57,913 nucleotides of DNA from Anaeromyxobacter oryzisoli (GTDB taxonomy: Bacteria; Myxococcota; Myxococcia; Myxococcales; Anaeromyxobacteraceae). Below, piece after piece: positions 1 to 8,008 of this stretch (position 1 is the first letter of the stretch; each line of letters starts with the position of its first letter). The notes beneath the pieces are model-generated. The model did no database searches and was not told where the DNA came from. It worked only from the letters and a program-made list of their open reading frames with translations. The translations under genes and the position numbers were made by a program. The stretch is from contig NZ_JALCZA010000027.1 of assembly GCF_022690765.1 (NCBI RefSeq), positions 1 to 57,913 of the forward strand. Direction: 5' to 3'.

Positions 1-1323
1 CGCGGCGCTCTCCGCCGCGGGCGGGCCCGCCGGCGCCTCCGCCGCCGGGGGCGCCAGCGCCACGCGCCCCCGGCCCGCGCGCTTCGCCGCGTACAGCGCC
101 GCGTCGGCTGCGTGCAGCAGCGCCTCCGGCGCGTCCTCCCGGGCGTCGGGCGCGAGGCACGCCACGCCGAACGACGCGCCGAGCGGCACCCGCCGCCCGC
201 CGATCTCGAGGACCGTCTCGCGCAGCCGCGTGCAGGCGCGCTCGGCGAACACGCGCCCCTCCTCGGCGGTCGTGTGCGGCAGCAGCACCACGAACTCGTC
301 CCCGCCGTACCGCGCCCCGAAGTCGGTCTCGCGCAGCTCGTGGCGCAGCACCGCCGCGACCGCTGCGATGGCGCGATCGCCCGCCGCGTGCCCGAGCTGG
401 TCGTTGATCGGCTTCAGCTGGTCCATGTCCGCCATCACGCAGGTGAGCGGCGTCCGGTAGCGGCGGGCGCGCTTCACCTCCTCGTCGATGCGCGCCCGGA
501 ACGCGCGCAGGTTGGCGAGCCCGGTGAGCGCGTCGGTCTGGGCCAGCTCGCGGAGCGCCCGATGGCTGCGCACGAGCCGCAGCGTCCGCTCCACGCGGGC
601 CCGCAGCTCGCGCTCGGAGAAGGGCTTCTGGAGGTAGTCCGCCGCGCCGAGATCCAGGCTGCGGACCTTCACGGCGTCCTCGCCGTGCGCGGAGACGAAG
701 ATGACCGGGATCTCCGCGGTCGCGGGATCCGCCCTGAGCCGCTCGAGCGCCTGGAGCCCGTCGAGCCGGGGCATGGTGAGATCGAGGAGCACGACGTCCG
801 GCCGCTCGGCGCGCGCCAGCTCGACGGCCTCGAGCCCGTCCGCGGCGGTGAGCACCTCGTAGTCCGGCTCGAGGGCGAGCGAGAGCGCCTCCCGCGCGTC
901 GGGCTCGTCGTCGGCGACGAGCAGGCGGTGGTCACCGCGGCGCTCCGGCGCCTCGCCGGCGCGGTCCTCGGCGGGCGGCCGGCGCACCGCGCGGTCGAGA
1001 TCGTCGGCGAGGAGCCGGAGCCGCGCGGACTCCTCCGCCTGCCCTCCGTCGTCCGCGGTCGCCTCGAGGTCGGCCGCCGCGGCGCGCAGCTCCTCGGCCG
1101 CCGCCTGCACGAGCGCGTCCTGCCGGTGGGCCGACTCCCGGAGCGCCCGGTTCGACTCGGCCAGCTCGCCGAGCACCGGCGGCAGCAACTGCTCGACCCT
1201 GCGCAGGATCTCCGCGCGCGGCGCGCCGGCCAGCTCGGCGAGCGCCAGCGCGAGCGTCGCCGCCGGGTCTTCGCCGGCGGCCGGGCGAGCCGGCGTCGGT
1301 TCGTGTTCATTCGCGCCGGGCAT
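1..1323 (-). CDS. Response regulator with GGDEF diguanylate cyclase domain (C-terminus cut by window edge)
   Basis: Read on the minus strand from ATG at 1323, an open frame runs off the left edge (about 441 codons). Residues 1-120 are a charged, probably helical segment. A receiver domain follows, with acidic residues in VADDEPD near residue 131 and the phospho-acceptor Asp in LLDLTMPRLDG near 176. A GGDEF domain comes next, with DALTGLANLRAF and the active-site motif RYGGDEF near residue 340. RETD lies just before that motif and fits the RxxD inhibitory I-site. It should therefore make cyclic di-GMP from two GTP under phosphorylation control. The last visible residues form an Ala/Pro-rich tail, so little is missing. 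GGAGG lies 15 bases before the ATG, somewhat far, so the start is less certain than the family. Confidence 0.9.
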   Translation of the reverse strand, partial: MPGANEHEPTPARPAAGEDPAATLALALAELAGAPRAEILRRVEQLLPPVLGELAESNRALRESAHRQDALVQAAAEELRAAAADLEATADDGGQAEESARLRLLADDLDRAVRRPPAEDRAGEAPERRGDHRLLVADDEPDAREALSLALEPDYEVLTAADGLEAVELARAERPDVVLLDLTMPRLDGLQALERLRADPATAEIPVIFVSAHGEDAVKVRSLDLGAADYLQKPFSERELRARVERTLRLVRSHRALRELAQTDALTGLANLRAFRARIDEEVKRARRYRTPLTCVMADMDQLKPINDQLGHAAGDRAIAAVAAVLRHELRETDFGARYGGDEFVVLLPHTTAEEGRVFAERACTRLRETVLEIGGRRVPLGASFGVACLAPDAREDAPEALLHAADAALYAAKRAGRGRVALAPPAAEAPAGPPAAESAA

Positions 1324-1463
1324 GTGCTCGTTCCGGGTCCTCCAAATCTAGGTGGAGGGGGCGCTTGCGCCAGCGGGGGCACCGGAGCAGGGCGCGCCGC
1401 GCTCGCCTCCCCGCGCGGGCGCGCGAGCGTCCCCGGCGGCCGCCCCGGCTTCGCCCGGGCGCG

Positions 1464-1565
1464 TCACCTGACGAACGCGTAGAGGGCGAGCGCGAGCGGA
1501 ATCCAGGGAACCCCGAGCAGGGCCACGAGGGCGAGCTTCAGCAGGCGGCGGCGGCGAGGCGTCAT
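1464..1565 (-). CDS. Predicted 33-residue single-span membrane protein
   Basis: This small frame starts at ATG 1565 and is preceded by GGGGAG four bases upstream, a good ribosome binding site. The protein begins MTPRRRRLLKLALVALL and continues with one hydrophobic segment (about residues 9-30) ending YAFVR. A basic N-terminus before a single hydrophobic helix predicts an N-in membrane protein or a peptide of that kind. It lies upstream of the diguanylate cyclase on the same strand, with about 140 bases between them. I do not recognise a family. Support comes from the ribosome binding site and the hydrophobic pattern only, so a chance frame remains possible. Confidence 0.45.
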   Translation of the reverse strand: MTPRRRRLLKLALVALLGVPWIPLALALYAFVR

Positions 1566-1945
1566 CGGGCTCCCCGAGGGTGAGCATCTCGAGCCGCCGA
1601 TAGCAAGGCCGATGCCGTGACGAACCGAACGGCAATCGCGCGAGGGTCACCGATCTCCCGCGGTTCCTGCGGCGGGAGAGAGCTCGGCCGATGAGCGCAG
1701 ACCTGGACGATCTGGCCGACGTCTGGGCAGGGACCTGCCCGCGTCACGCCCGCGGAGTCGAGATCTCCCTACATGCCCCGACACGGCGGGCGCGAGATCG
1801 GCCGGGAAAGGCGCCGGCACGGGCGCCCGGCGGTGCGGGAGGCCTCGGCGAGCCGGCAGGGCTCGGACGGCGAGCGCGTGCGCCCGGGAGGGGACGCGAG
1901 CGAGGGTTGCCACCCCCGTCGAGCGAGGGGGGCGAGCGCGCCCGG
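1566..1945. other. Gene-free stretch, no clear feature
   Basis: These 380 bases separate the small membrane protein from the TPR gene. Frames open on both strands here have Arg/Pro-rich translations typical of antisense or out-of-frame high-GC sequence. I saw no convincing promoter, terminator or RNA structure. Confidence 0.4.
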
Positions 1946-2674
1946 TCAGCCGCGATAGATGGCGCGGCGGTTCCCGCGGAACCCCGGGCCGCCGACGAAC
2001 TGCGGCGGCGGCGCCTCGAGGTGGAACTGGAACCACTGCTCGGCGTAGGTCTTGCCGAGCTTCAGCTTCTTGCCGTTCTGGAGCGCCTGCAGCGAGGCCT
2101 TGAGCTTCTCGTCGGACTCGTTCGCCTTCACCGCGCGCCCGAGGACCGCGATGGCTGCCTCGTGCTCGCCCTCGTTCTCGAGCACCCAGGCGTACGTCGC
2201 CCAGAGGACGCCTTCCTTCTTGTTCACCTTCACCGCGTCCTCGAACACCTTCTTCGCGCCGGCGAGGTCGCGCCGCTTGTAGCGCGTCACGGCGAGCATC
2301 CCGCGCGCGATCCAGTTCCGCGAGAAGCTCTTCTCGAGGTGGGGGAGGGCGGCGTCGAAGTTCTTCCGGATGTACTGAAGGATCCCGATGTTCGAGTGGA
2401 GCTGGGCCGCGACCAGGAACTGCCACGGCGCGAGGGCGAAGCCGGACTCGAGCGTCAGGATCGCCTTGTCGAACTTCTGCGCCTGCACCTCGCGCTGCAT
2501 GCCCTCGAAGATCGCCTCGAGCCGCTTCCACGTGCGCCGCGCCAGGACGAGGTAGGCGGCGAGGGCGACGATGAGCCCCGGGAACACGGCCGCGGCCCAG
2601 CCGAACTCGGTCCCGAATCGGACGGCGAGGGCGACCGCGAGGCCGAGCGCAAGGCTGATGAGCAGGTTCCACAT
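1946..2674 (-). CDS. Membrane-anchored tetratricopeptide repeat protein
   Basis: The 242-residue protein starts MWNLLISLALGLAVAL and has two hydrophobic segments (about residues 2-20 and 25-45). The rest is soluble and helical, with TPR-like repeats (for example NFDAALPHLEKSFSRNW, DLAGAKKVFEDAV and EHEAAIAVLGRAVKAN). It ends in a basic, Gly/Pro-containing tail. TPR arrays usually mediate protein-protein contacts, and the anchor places this one at the inner membrane. The partner is unknown and no neighbour suggests one. The start is well placed, because the first hydrophobic helix begins directly after it. Confidence 0.85.
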   Translation of the reverse strand: MWNLLISLALGLAVALAVRFGTEFGWAAAVFPGLIVALAAYLVLARRTWKRLEAIFEGMQREVQAQKFDKAILTLESGFALAPWQFLVAAQLHSNIGILQYIRKNFDAALPHLEKSFSRNWIARGMLAVTRYKRRDLAGAKKVFEDAVKVNKKEGVLWATYAWVLENEGEHEAAIAVLGRAVKANESDEKLKASLQALQNGKKLKLGKTYAEQWFQFHLEAPPPQFVGGPGFRGNRRAIYRG

Positions 2675-2762
2675 CGGATGGGATCCTCGGGACGGGTGGG
2701 GCGTACGGATACACGCGCCCCGCGCCCTGCCGCAAGGGAAAAGCCCAGCGGGCGCGGGACAG

Positions 2763-2846
2763 TGGCCCTCCCCGGACTCGAACCGGGACGGGGGGTCGCC
2801 CCGCTCGATTTTGAGTCGAGCGCGTCTACCATTCCGCCAGAGGGCC
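2763..2846 (-). tRNA. tRNA-Leu (anticodon CAA)
   Basis: On the minus strand the acceptor arms GGCCCTC and GAGGGCC pair fully. The anticodon stem CTCGA/TCGAG encloses the loop CTCAAAA, giving anticodon CAA (decodes UUG). A long variable arm and the T-arm CCGG-TTCGAGT-CCGG are present, as expected for a class II leucine tRNA. The discriminator base is A and the 3' CCA is not encoded. Confidence 0.96.
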
Positions 2847-2992
2847 GCGCGCGCACACTACCAGAAAATCCGGCCCGTCGCATGCGGGGGAGGCCGCGGG
2901 CCGGCGATCCGCTCGCGCGCCGATCGCCAGGCGCGAGGGCGACCTCTCGGCGTCACCTGGCCGGGGTCCTCCCGGACTCGCCGCACCGTCCG

Positions 2993-4432
2993 TCAGCGGG
3001 GACGCCGGTCCCGTCCCGGCCCGCGGCGCGGGCGGCGCGGGGCGCCGGCGGGGGACGGCCGGGTGCCGTTCGTCCGCGGGCCGCGAGGCGACGATCCCGC
3101 CGGCCGGCGGCTGCCGGACGGGCGATCGGAGCGGGAGCGCGCGTCGCCGCTCCGCGGCGCAGCGCTCCCGCGGCGCTCCGCGGGCTGGCGAGGCGGCCGC
3201 TCGCCGCGCGGGCGGTCGGACCGGGACGCGCCGGAGACGCGCGGCCGGCCAGGGTGACGTCGCTCCGCCGTCGCCGAGCCGGGGCGCTCGCGACGCTGGG
3301 CGTTCGTCCGCGGTGCGCCTGCGCGGTCACGGGGTTGTTGGCGGCTGCGCTCTCCCCGAGGCCGATCGGGGGTCCTCGCGGGGCCGGCCTCGCCCGGGCC
3401 GGACCTGCTCGAGCCGGAGGAGCCGGGGCCGAGGTCGAGGCCGAAGCGCGCCTCGAGCGACGCGATCGCCTCCGCGTCGAGCGAGAGGCTCCTGCCGAAC
3501 GCGGAGCGGATCGGCTCCGTGCCGGCTCGGAGGGCCCGGACGTGCTCGGGGAGGCGCGCGGCCAGATCCGCCTCCAGCTCCGGGACGAGCCCGAGATCCG
3601 CGAGCCGGGTGGCGTCCTCCAGGAAGAGGTGGACGCGATCCGTCAGCGTCGCGCGCCCGCGGAGCTCGCCGCGGCGTTCCTCGCGGATCCGCTCCGCCTC
3701 GTCGCGCGCGCCGAGGCGCTCGAGCGTGGCGTCGAGGTTCTCCGGCGCGATCCCGACGGCCGCCGCGGCTCGGGCGCGCTCGCCGCCCGCCGCGCGCAAC
3801 GCGTGCAGGAGCTCGTCGCGCTCGCGGCGCTCGAACGCGCGGGAGAGCCCGTGCTCCTCGAGGAGCGCGGTCAGGTGCTCCTCCCGGGGCGGGCCGCCGT
3901 CGTCGGCGCGCCACCCGGTCGCGAGCTCCGCGAGGATGTGACCGCGCCGCGCGCCGTGCCGGCGCACGAGCTGCTCCAGGATCGCGCGGCCGCCGGGCTC
4001 CATGAGCGCGCTCACGGAGGGCAGGGGGGGGGCGGACCCGACGGGCGCCGGCACCCGGTCCCGGGCCCGGCGCACGACGATCTCCGCGGGGCGGGGCGCG
4101 GCCTTCGCGCGCGCGCCGCGGACGCGCTCTCCGCCGCGAGGCTTGGCCGCGGTCGAGCCGGCGGCCTCCGGCTCGGGCTCGAGTCGATAGCGGCCCGCGC
4201 GATCGCGCTCCGCCACGACGTCGGCGGGCGCCCCGCGGGCGAGATCGGCCAGCGCGAAGGGGCCGAGCGGCCGGGCCGGCGGTGGGTCGGCGAGCAGGGC
4301 GCGGACCGCGAGGAGCTCGTCCCACCCGAGCGGAGCCAGCGCCGCGCGGATCTCCGCTGGGCCGGTCGGACGCCCCGCCTCCGCGCACCAGCGCGCCACC
4401 CGCTCCAGGATCTCCGCGTCGAGCTCGACCAT
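2993..4432 (-). CDS. Fis-type helix-turn-helix protein with a basic low-complexity tail
   Basis: From ATG 4432 the protein is 479 residues (MVELDAEILERVARWC). A TTG 39 bases upstream (4471) is an alternative start, and neither has a strong ribosome binding site. The middle (about residues 140-265) holds two helical units resembling Fis-type HTH segments, around LEQLVRRHGARRGHILAELA and LLHALRAAGGERARAAAAVG. A further helical domain with SLDAEAIASLEARFGLDL follows. The last roughly 150 residues are almost entirely Arg, Pro, Ser and Gly. Fis-like proteins bind DNA, and the basic tail could bind nucleic acid non-specifically. The family assignment is by pattern only. The divergent neighbour is the HEAT-repeat gene, with starts about 80 bases apart. 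Confidence 0.65.
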   Translation of the reverse strand: MVELDAEILERVARWCAEAGRPTGPAEIRAALAPLGWDELLAVRALLADPPPARPLGPFALADLARGAPADVVAERDRAGRYRLEPEPEAAGSTAAKPRGGERVRGARAKAAPRPAEIVVRRARDRVPAPVGSAPPLPSVSALMEPGGRAILEQLVRRHGARRGHILAELATGWRADDGGPPREEHLTALLEEHGLSRAFERRERDELLHALRAAGGERARAAAAVGIAPENLDATLERLGARDEAERIREERRGELRGRATLTDRVHLFLEDATRLADLGLVPELEADLAARLPEHVRALRAGTEPIRSAFGRSLSLDAEAIASLEARFGLDLGPGSSGSSRSGPGEAGPARTPDRPRGERSRQQPRDRAGAPRTNAQRRERPGSATAERRHPGRPRVSGASRSDRPRGERPPRQPAERRGSAAPRSGDARSRSDRPSGSRRPAGSSPRGPRTNGTRPSPAGAPRRPRRGPGRDRRPR

Positions 4433-4514
4433 CGCGAGCCGGAACCTTGCCGACGAGGCGTCCGGAGTCAAGGTTCACGTTGCCGGTCGTGGCCGCGCGT
4501 GGTTCACTCGCGCC

Positions 4515-5129
4515 ATGACCCCGACACCCGCGATGCGCGACGGCGCGGGGCGAACGCCGCCGTCGGTGCGCGTCCTGCGCTGGGTCCTGTTCGCGCTCCT
4601 CCTCGCCTCCGCCGCGCTCACCCTCGTCGGCCTGCCCGAGCTGCGGCGCGCGGTCGCCAGCGGCCGCTGGCCGTCGGCCGCGCTCGCGCTCCCGCCGGCC
4701 TTCCTCGCGATCTTCATCATCGGGTACGGCGCCTATCGGTCCGTCCTCGTGCGCGCCGGACGCTACCCCGCGGGCAAGGCGCTCGTGCAGCTCGGGCTCA
4801 TGATCCTCGGGCTCGGGGTGGTCGCGGGCATCGCGCTGGAGCGCGGCAAGCCCGCCGCCGCGCAGCCGGTGGATCTCGGGCACGCGCTGGCGTCGCCGGA
4901 CGAGGACGTGCGGGCGATGGCGGCGGAGCTGCTCCGGTATCGCCCTCGGGCCGCCGCCCTGCCGCGCGTCGGCGGGCTCGTGGACCTCCTCGAGGATCCC
5001 TCCCCGGAGGTTCGGCATCAGGCGCACGAGACGCTGGTCGCGCTCGCCGGGCAGGACACCGGCGGCGAGGGGCCCGGGGCGTCCGACCGCTGGCGGGCCT
5101 ACTGGCGCTCGCACGGCGAGCTCCCCTGA
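4515..5129 (+). CDS. Membrane protein with C-terminal HEAT-like repeats
   Basis: The 204-residue protein has three hydrophobic segments (about residues 20-40, 55-75 and 92-110). A soluble C-terminus follows, containing LASPDEDVRAMAAELL and LEDPSPEVRHQAHETLVAL, which match the HEAT/PBS-lyase repeat pattern (DxxxxVRxxAxxxL). It ends about 55 bases before the Fur box. The repeats suggest a scaffold or protein-binding role on the cytoplasmic side. No specific function can be assigned. Confidence 0.8.
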   Translation: MTPTPAMRDGAGRTPPSVRVLRWVLFALLLASAALTLVGLPELRRAVASGRWPSAALALPPAFLAIFIIGYGAYRSVLVRAGRYPAGKALVQLGLMILGLGVVAGIALERGKPAAAQPVDLGHALASPDEDVRAMAAELLRYRPRAAALPRVGGLVDLLEDPSPEVRHQAHETLVALAGQDTGGEGPGASDRWRAYWRSHGELP

Positions 5130-5183
5130 ACGGCTGCCGTGACGGGCGCCCGGCGCTCGCCCTTGCCAGCGCGCGCCGGGTCT

Positions 5184-5202
5184 GATACTGATAATCGTTA
5201 TC
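5184..5202 (+). promoter_or_regulatory. Near-consensus Fur box
   Basis: The 19 bases GATACTGATAATCGTTATC match 17 of 19 positions of the classical Fur consensus GATAATGATAATCATTATC. The site ends three bases before the first ATG of the fur-like gene that heads the feo operon. Fur with ferrous iron should occlude the promoter here, giving iron-repressed autoregulation of fur and feoB. Because it touches the first possible start codon, either the mRNA is leaderless or translation starts at the downstream ATG 5227. Confidence 0.88.
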
Positions 5203-5205
5203 AAC

Positions 5206-5718
5206 ATGAACGCGGACCAGGACGGAATGAGGATCGGGTCGAAGGGTCGGGGCGGGGCAGCGGTCGGCGCGACGCCGGTCGCCGCGCTGGGCGCCTACAT
5301 CGAGGAGCGCGGGCTCAAGCACTCCCGCCAGCGCGAGCTCATCGCGCAGGCCTTCTTCGAGTCCGGGGGGCACGTGACGGTGGAGCAGCTCGTGGAGCGA
5401 TGCCGCCGCGCGGACCCGCGGGTGTCGGTCGCGACCGTCTACCGGACGATGAAGCTCCTCGCCGAGTGCGGGCTCGCGAGCGCCCGGCAGTTCGGGGACG
5501 GCCAGACCCGGTACGAGCCCGCGGCGGGCCGCGCGCACCACGACCACCTCATCTGCACGGTCTGCGGGGACATCGTCGAGTTCGCGAACGACCGCATCGA
5601 GGCCCTGCAGGAGTCGATCGCGCGCCGGCACGGGTTCGAGGTGGAGAGCCACCGCCTCGAGCTCTACGGCCGCTGCGCGCGGTGCAGGACCGCGCGCGCC
5701 GAGGAGGCGCGGCCGTGA
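5206..5718 (+). CDS. Fur family metal-dependent repressor
   Basis: This 170-residue Fur-family protein has a winged helix with SVATVYRTMKLLAECG (residues 66-81), the recognition-helix motif of the family. HHDHLICTVCGDIVEF follows (regulatory and structural metal ligands), and a second Cys pair CARC lies near the C-terminus, together the usual zinc site. The first residues are not conserved in the family. ATG 5227, preceded by CAGGA, could be the true start. It directly follows the Fur box and overlaps feoB by four bases (GTGA), so it is probably an autoregulated iron sensor. A zinc or peroxide sensor of the same fold cannot be excluded. Confidence 0.93.
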   Translation: MNADQDGMRIGSKGRGGAAVGATPVAALGAYIEERGLKHSRQRELIAQAFFESGGHVTVEQLVERCRRADPRVSVATVYRTMKLLAECGLASARQFGDGQTRYEPAAGRAHHDHLICTVCGDIVEFANDRIEALQESIARRHGFEVESHRLELYGRCARCRTARAEEARP

Positions 5719-7784
5719 CGCCTCCCCCGGGCGCGACCGTCACCGCCGAGCGCGCCGCGAACCTGGACCACAAGCAGGTCGTCGCGGCGGAGCGGTCGGT
5801 CATCCTCGTCGGCAACCCGAACGTCGGGAAGAGCGTCCTCTTCGGCGCGCTCACCGGCAAGTACGTCACCGTCTCGAACTACCCGGGCACCACCGTCGAG
5901 GTGACGCGCGGCTCCGCGACGATCGAGGGCCGGCCCTGGCACGTGATGGACACGCCGGGCACCAACAACCTGCTCCCGATGTCCGAGGACGAGCAGGTCA
6001 CCCGCGACATCCTCGTGGCCGAGCGCGGCTACGTCTGCCTCCAGGTCTGCGACGCGAAGAACCTGCGCCGCGGCCTCCTCCTCACCGCGCAGCTCGCCGA
6101 GGCGGAGGTCCCGTTCACGCTCGCCCTCAACATGGCCGACGAGGCCGAGAGCCGCGGGTTCGCGATCGACGAGGCGCGCCTCTCGAAGGCGCTCGGCGTC
6201 GACGTGGTCCGGACCGTCGCGGTGCAGCGGAAGGGGCTCGCGACGCTCCAGGCGCGGCTGGGCGCCGCCCGGCCGTCGCCGTGGCGCCCACGCTACGACG
6301 ACGCGATCGAGGCGGCGCTGGCCGAGATCGCCCCGCTCATGCCCGCGGAGGGGATCGGGCGGCGGGCGCTCGCGATCATGGCGCTCGTCGGGGACGAGTC
6401 CCTGCGGCGGCAGCTCGCGCCACACCTCGCCGAGGCCGAGCTCGCGCGGATCGACGCCGTGCGCCGGTCGGTCGCGGAGCGTTACCCGGAGTCGCTCCGG
6501 TTCGTCATCGCGCGGCAGCGGCTCGCCGCGGTGGACCGCCTCCACGACGAGGTGGTCACCCGCGGCGCCGCATCCGTGACGAGCGGCTTCGCGCGCAAGA
6601 TCGGCGCGTGGTCCACCCACCCGGCCTGGGGGATCCCGATCCTCGCCGTCGTCCTCTGGCTCGCCTACGAGTTCGTGGGCGTGCTCGGCGCGGGCAAGGC
6701 GGTGGACTTCCTCGAGCACACCGTCTTCGCGCACTACCTCATCCCGGGGGCCGACTGGCTCGTCCGCCACGTGACGCCGGCGGGCGCGATCCAGGACTTC
6801 CTCGTCGGGCCGCCGGGCGTGCCGTACACGGAGCACGGCGGGTTCGTGATCGGGCGGTACGGCCTGGTCTCGATGGGGCTCTCCTACGGCATCGCGATCG
6901 TCCTGCCGATCGTGACCACCTTCTTCATCGCCTTCTCGATCCTCGAGGACTCCGGGTACCTCCCGCGCCTCGCGGTGATGGTGAACAAGATCTTCAAGCG
7001 GATGGGGCTGAACGGGAAGGCGGTCCTCCCGATGGTGCTCGGCCTCGGCTGCGACACCATGGCGACGATGACCGCGCGGATCATGGAGACGCGCAAGGAG
7101 CGGGTGATCGTGACGCTCCTCCTCGCCCTCGCGGTGCCGTGCTCGGCGCAGATGGCGGTCATCCTCGCGATGACCGCCGGCCTGTCGCGCGCGGCGAACC
7201 TCTGGTTCCTCGGGACGCTGCTCCTCGTCATCTTCCTCGTCGGGTGGCTGTCGGCGAAGGTGCTCCCCGGCCGCGGCTCCGACTTCATCCTCGAGCTGCC
7301 GCCGCTCCGCGTGCCGCAGGCGGGCAACATCGCGGTGAAGACCTCCGCGCGCATCGAGTGGTACCTGCGCGAGGCGCTGCCGCTGTTCCTGCTCGGCACC
7401 CTGATCCTCTACGTCCTCGATCGGTTCCACTTCCTCGGGGTGCTCGAGCGCGCGATGTCGCCGGTCGTGGTCGGCCTGCTGGACCTCCCGCCGCAGGCGG
7501 CGAGCGCCTTCATCCTCGGGTTCCTGCGGCGCGACTACGCCGCCGCCGGCCTGTTCCGATACTTCGAGCCGTACATGCGGGCCGGGACCATGACCTGGAA
7601 CATGGAGATCCAGGTGGTGGTGGCGCTCGTGACGATCACCCTGTTCATCCCGTGCATCGCCAACTTCTTCATGATCCTGAAGGAGCGCGGCTGGAGGACG
7701 GGGGTGGCGATCGCCGCGTTCATCCTGCCCTTCTCGTTCGGCGTCGGGGCCGTCGTGAACCAGCTCATGCGCCACCTCCACTAG
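5715..7784 (+). CDS. feoB: Ferrous iron transporter FeoB
   Basis: Starting at GTG 5715, which overlaps the fur-like stop, the protein is 689 residues. The N-terminal G domain has G1 GNPNVGKS (near residue 32), G2 NYPGTTVEV, G3 DTPGTNN and an N-x-x-D G4 motif in NMADE. A FeoB helical spacer follows, and then a membrane domain with about ten hydrophobic segments. It carries the Gate motif LGLGCDTMATMTARI and the C-terminal FLRRDYAAAGLF motif. FeoB moves Fe2+ from periplasm to cytoplasm. Length and motifs are complete. The operon also encodes a small Cys-rich protein and a regulator-FeoA fusion downstream. Confidence 0.97.
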   Translation: MTPPPGATVTAERAANLDHKQVVAAERSVILVGNPNVGKSVLFGALTGKYVTVSNYPGTTVEVTRGSATIEGRPWHVMDTPGTNNLLPMSEDEQVTRDILVAERGYVCLQVCDAKNLRRGLLLTAQLAEAEVPFTLALNMADEAESRGFAIDEARLSKALGVDVVRTVAVQRKGLATLQARLGAARPSPWRPRYDDAIEAALAEIAPLMPAEGIGRRALAIMALVGDESLRRQLAPHLAEAELARIDAVRRSVAERYPESLRFVIARQRLAAVDRLHDEVVTRGAASVTSGFARKIGAWSTHPAWGIPILAVVLWLAYEFVGVLGAGKAVDFLEHTVFAHYLIPGADWLVRHVTPAGAIQDFLVGPPGVPYTEHGGFVIGRYGLVSMGLSYGIAIVLPIVTTFFIAFSILEDSGYLPRLAVMVNKIFKRMGLNGKAVLPMVLGLGCDTMATMTARIMETRKERVIVTLLLALAVPCSAQMAVILAMTAGLSRAANLWFLGTLLLVIFLVGWLSAKVLPGRGSDFILELPPLRVPQAGNIAVKTSARIEWYLREALPLFLLGTLILYVLDRFHFLGVLERAMSPVVVGLLDLPPQAASAFILGFLRRDYAAAGLFRYFEPYMRAGTMTWNMEIQVVVALVTITLFIPCIANFFMILKERGWRTGVAIAAFILPFSFGVGAVVNQLMRHLH

Positions 7785-7792
7785 GAGCCGCC

Positions 7793-8008
7793 GTGCCCGC
7801 CGTCGTGGATCGCAACGAGACGTGCCCGCTCTGCGGGCTCGAGTTCTCCGCCGGGAGCCAGGGCTGCCGCCCGAGCTGCCCGATGGCCAAGGGGTGCAAG
7901 GTGATCTGCTGTCCTGGGTGTGGCTACAGCTTCCCGCAGGAGACCGGCCTCGCCGGGCGCCTGCGCCGGCTCCTCGACCGCAAGCGGCCGCGGGGGGCGA
8001 CGCCGTGA
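7793..8008 (+). CDS. Small Cys-rich zinc-ribbon-like protein of the feo operon
   Basis: A GTG at 7793 is preceded by AGGAG at the right distance, and the 71-residue product ends four bases into the next gene (GTGA overlap). It contains CPLC, then CRPSCPMAKGCKVICCPGCG, nine cysteines in about 35 residues, and ends in a basic segment. The two CxxC-type pairs suggest a zinc ribbon or a small iron-binding fold. Its place between feoB and the feoA fusion argues for a role in Fe2+ uptake, perhaps as an iron or metal adaptor. That role is inference; the family is not one I can name. Confidence 0.8.
   Translation: MPAVVDRNETCPLCGLEFSAGSQGCRPSCPMAKGCKVICCPGCGYSFPQETGLAGRLRRLLDRKRPRGATP

Noticed and set aside
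1691-5185. Very long open plus-strand frame across several minus-strand genes
   Set aside because: Its translation is Arg/Pro/Gly-rich with no family pattern and it crosses tRNA-Leu. It is a high-GC antisense shadow of the real minus-strand genes.
6281-8008. Large alternative frame overlapping feoB
   Set aside because: Only its last 71 codons (the Cys-rich protein from GTG 7793) look coding. The upstream part is a shadow of feoB.
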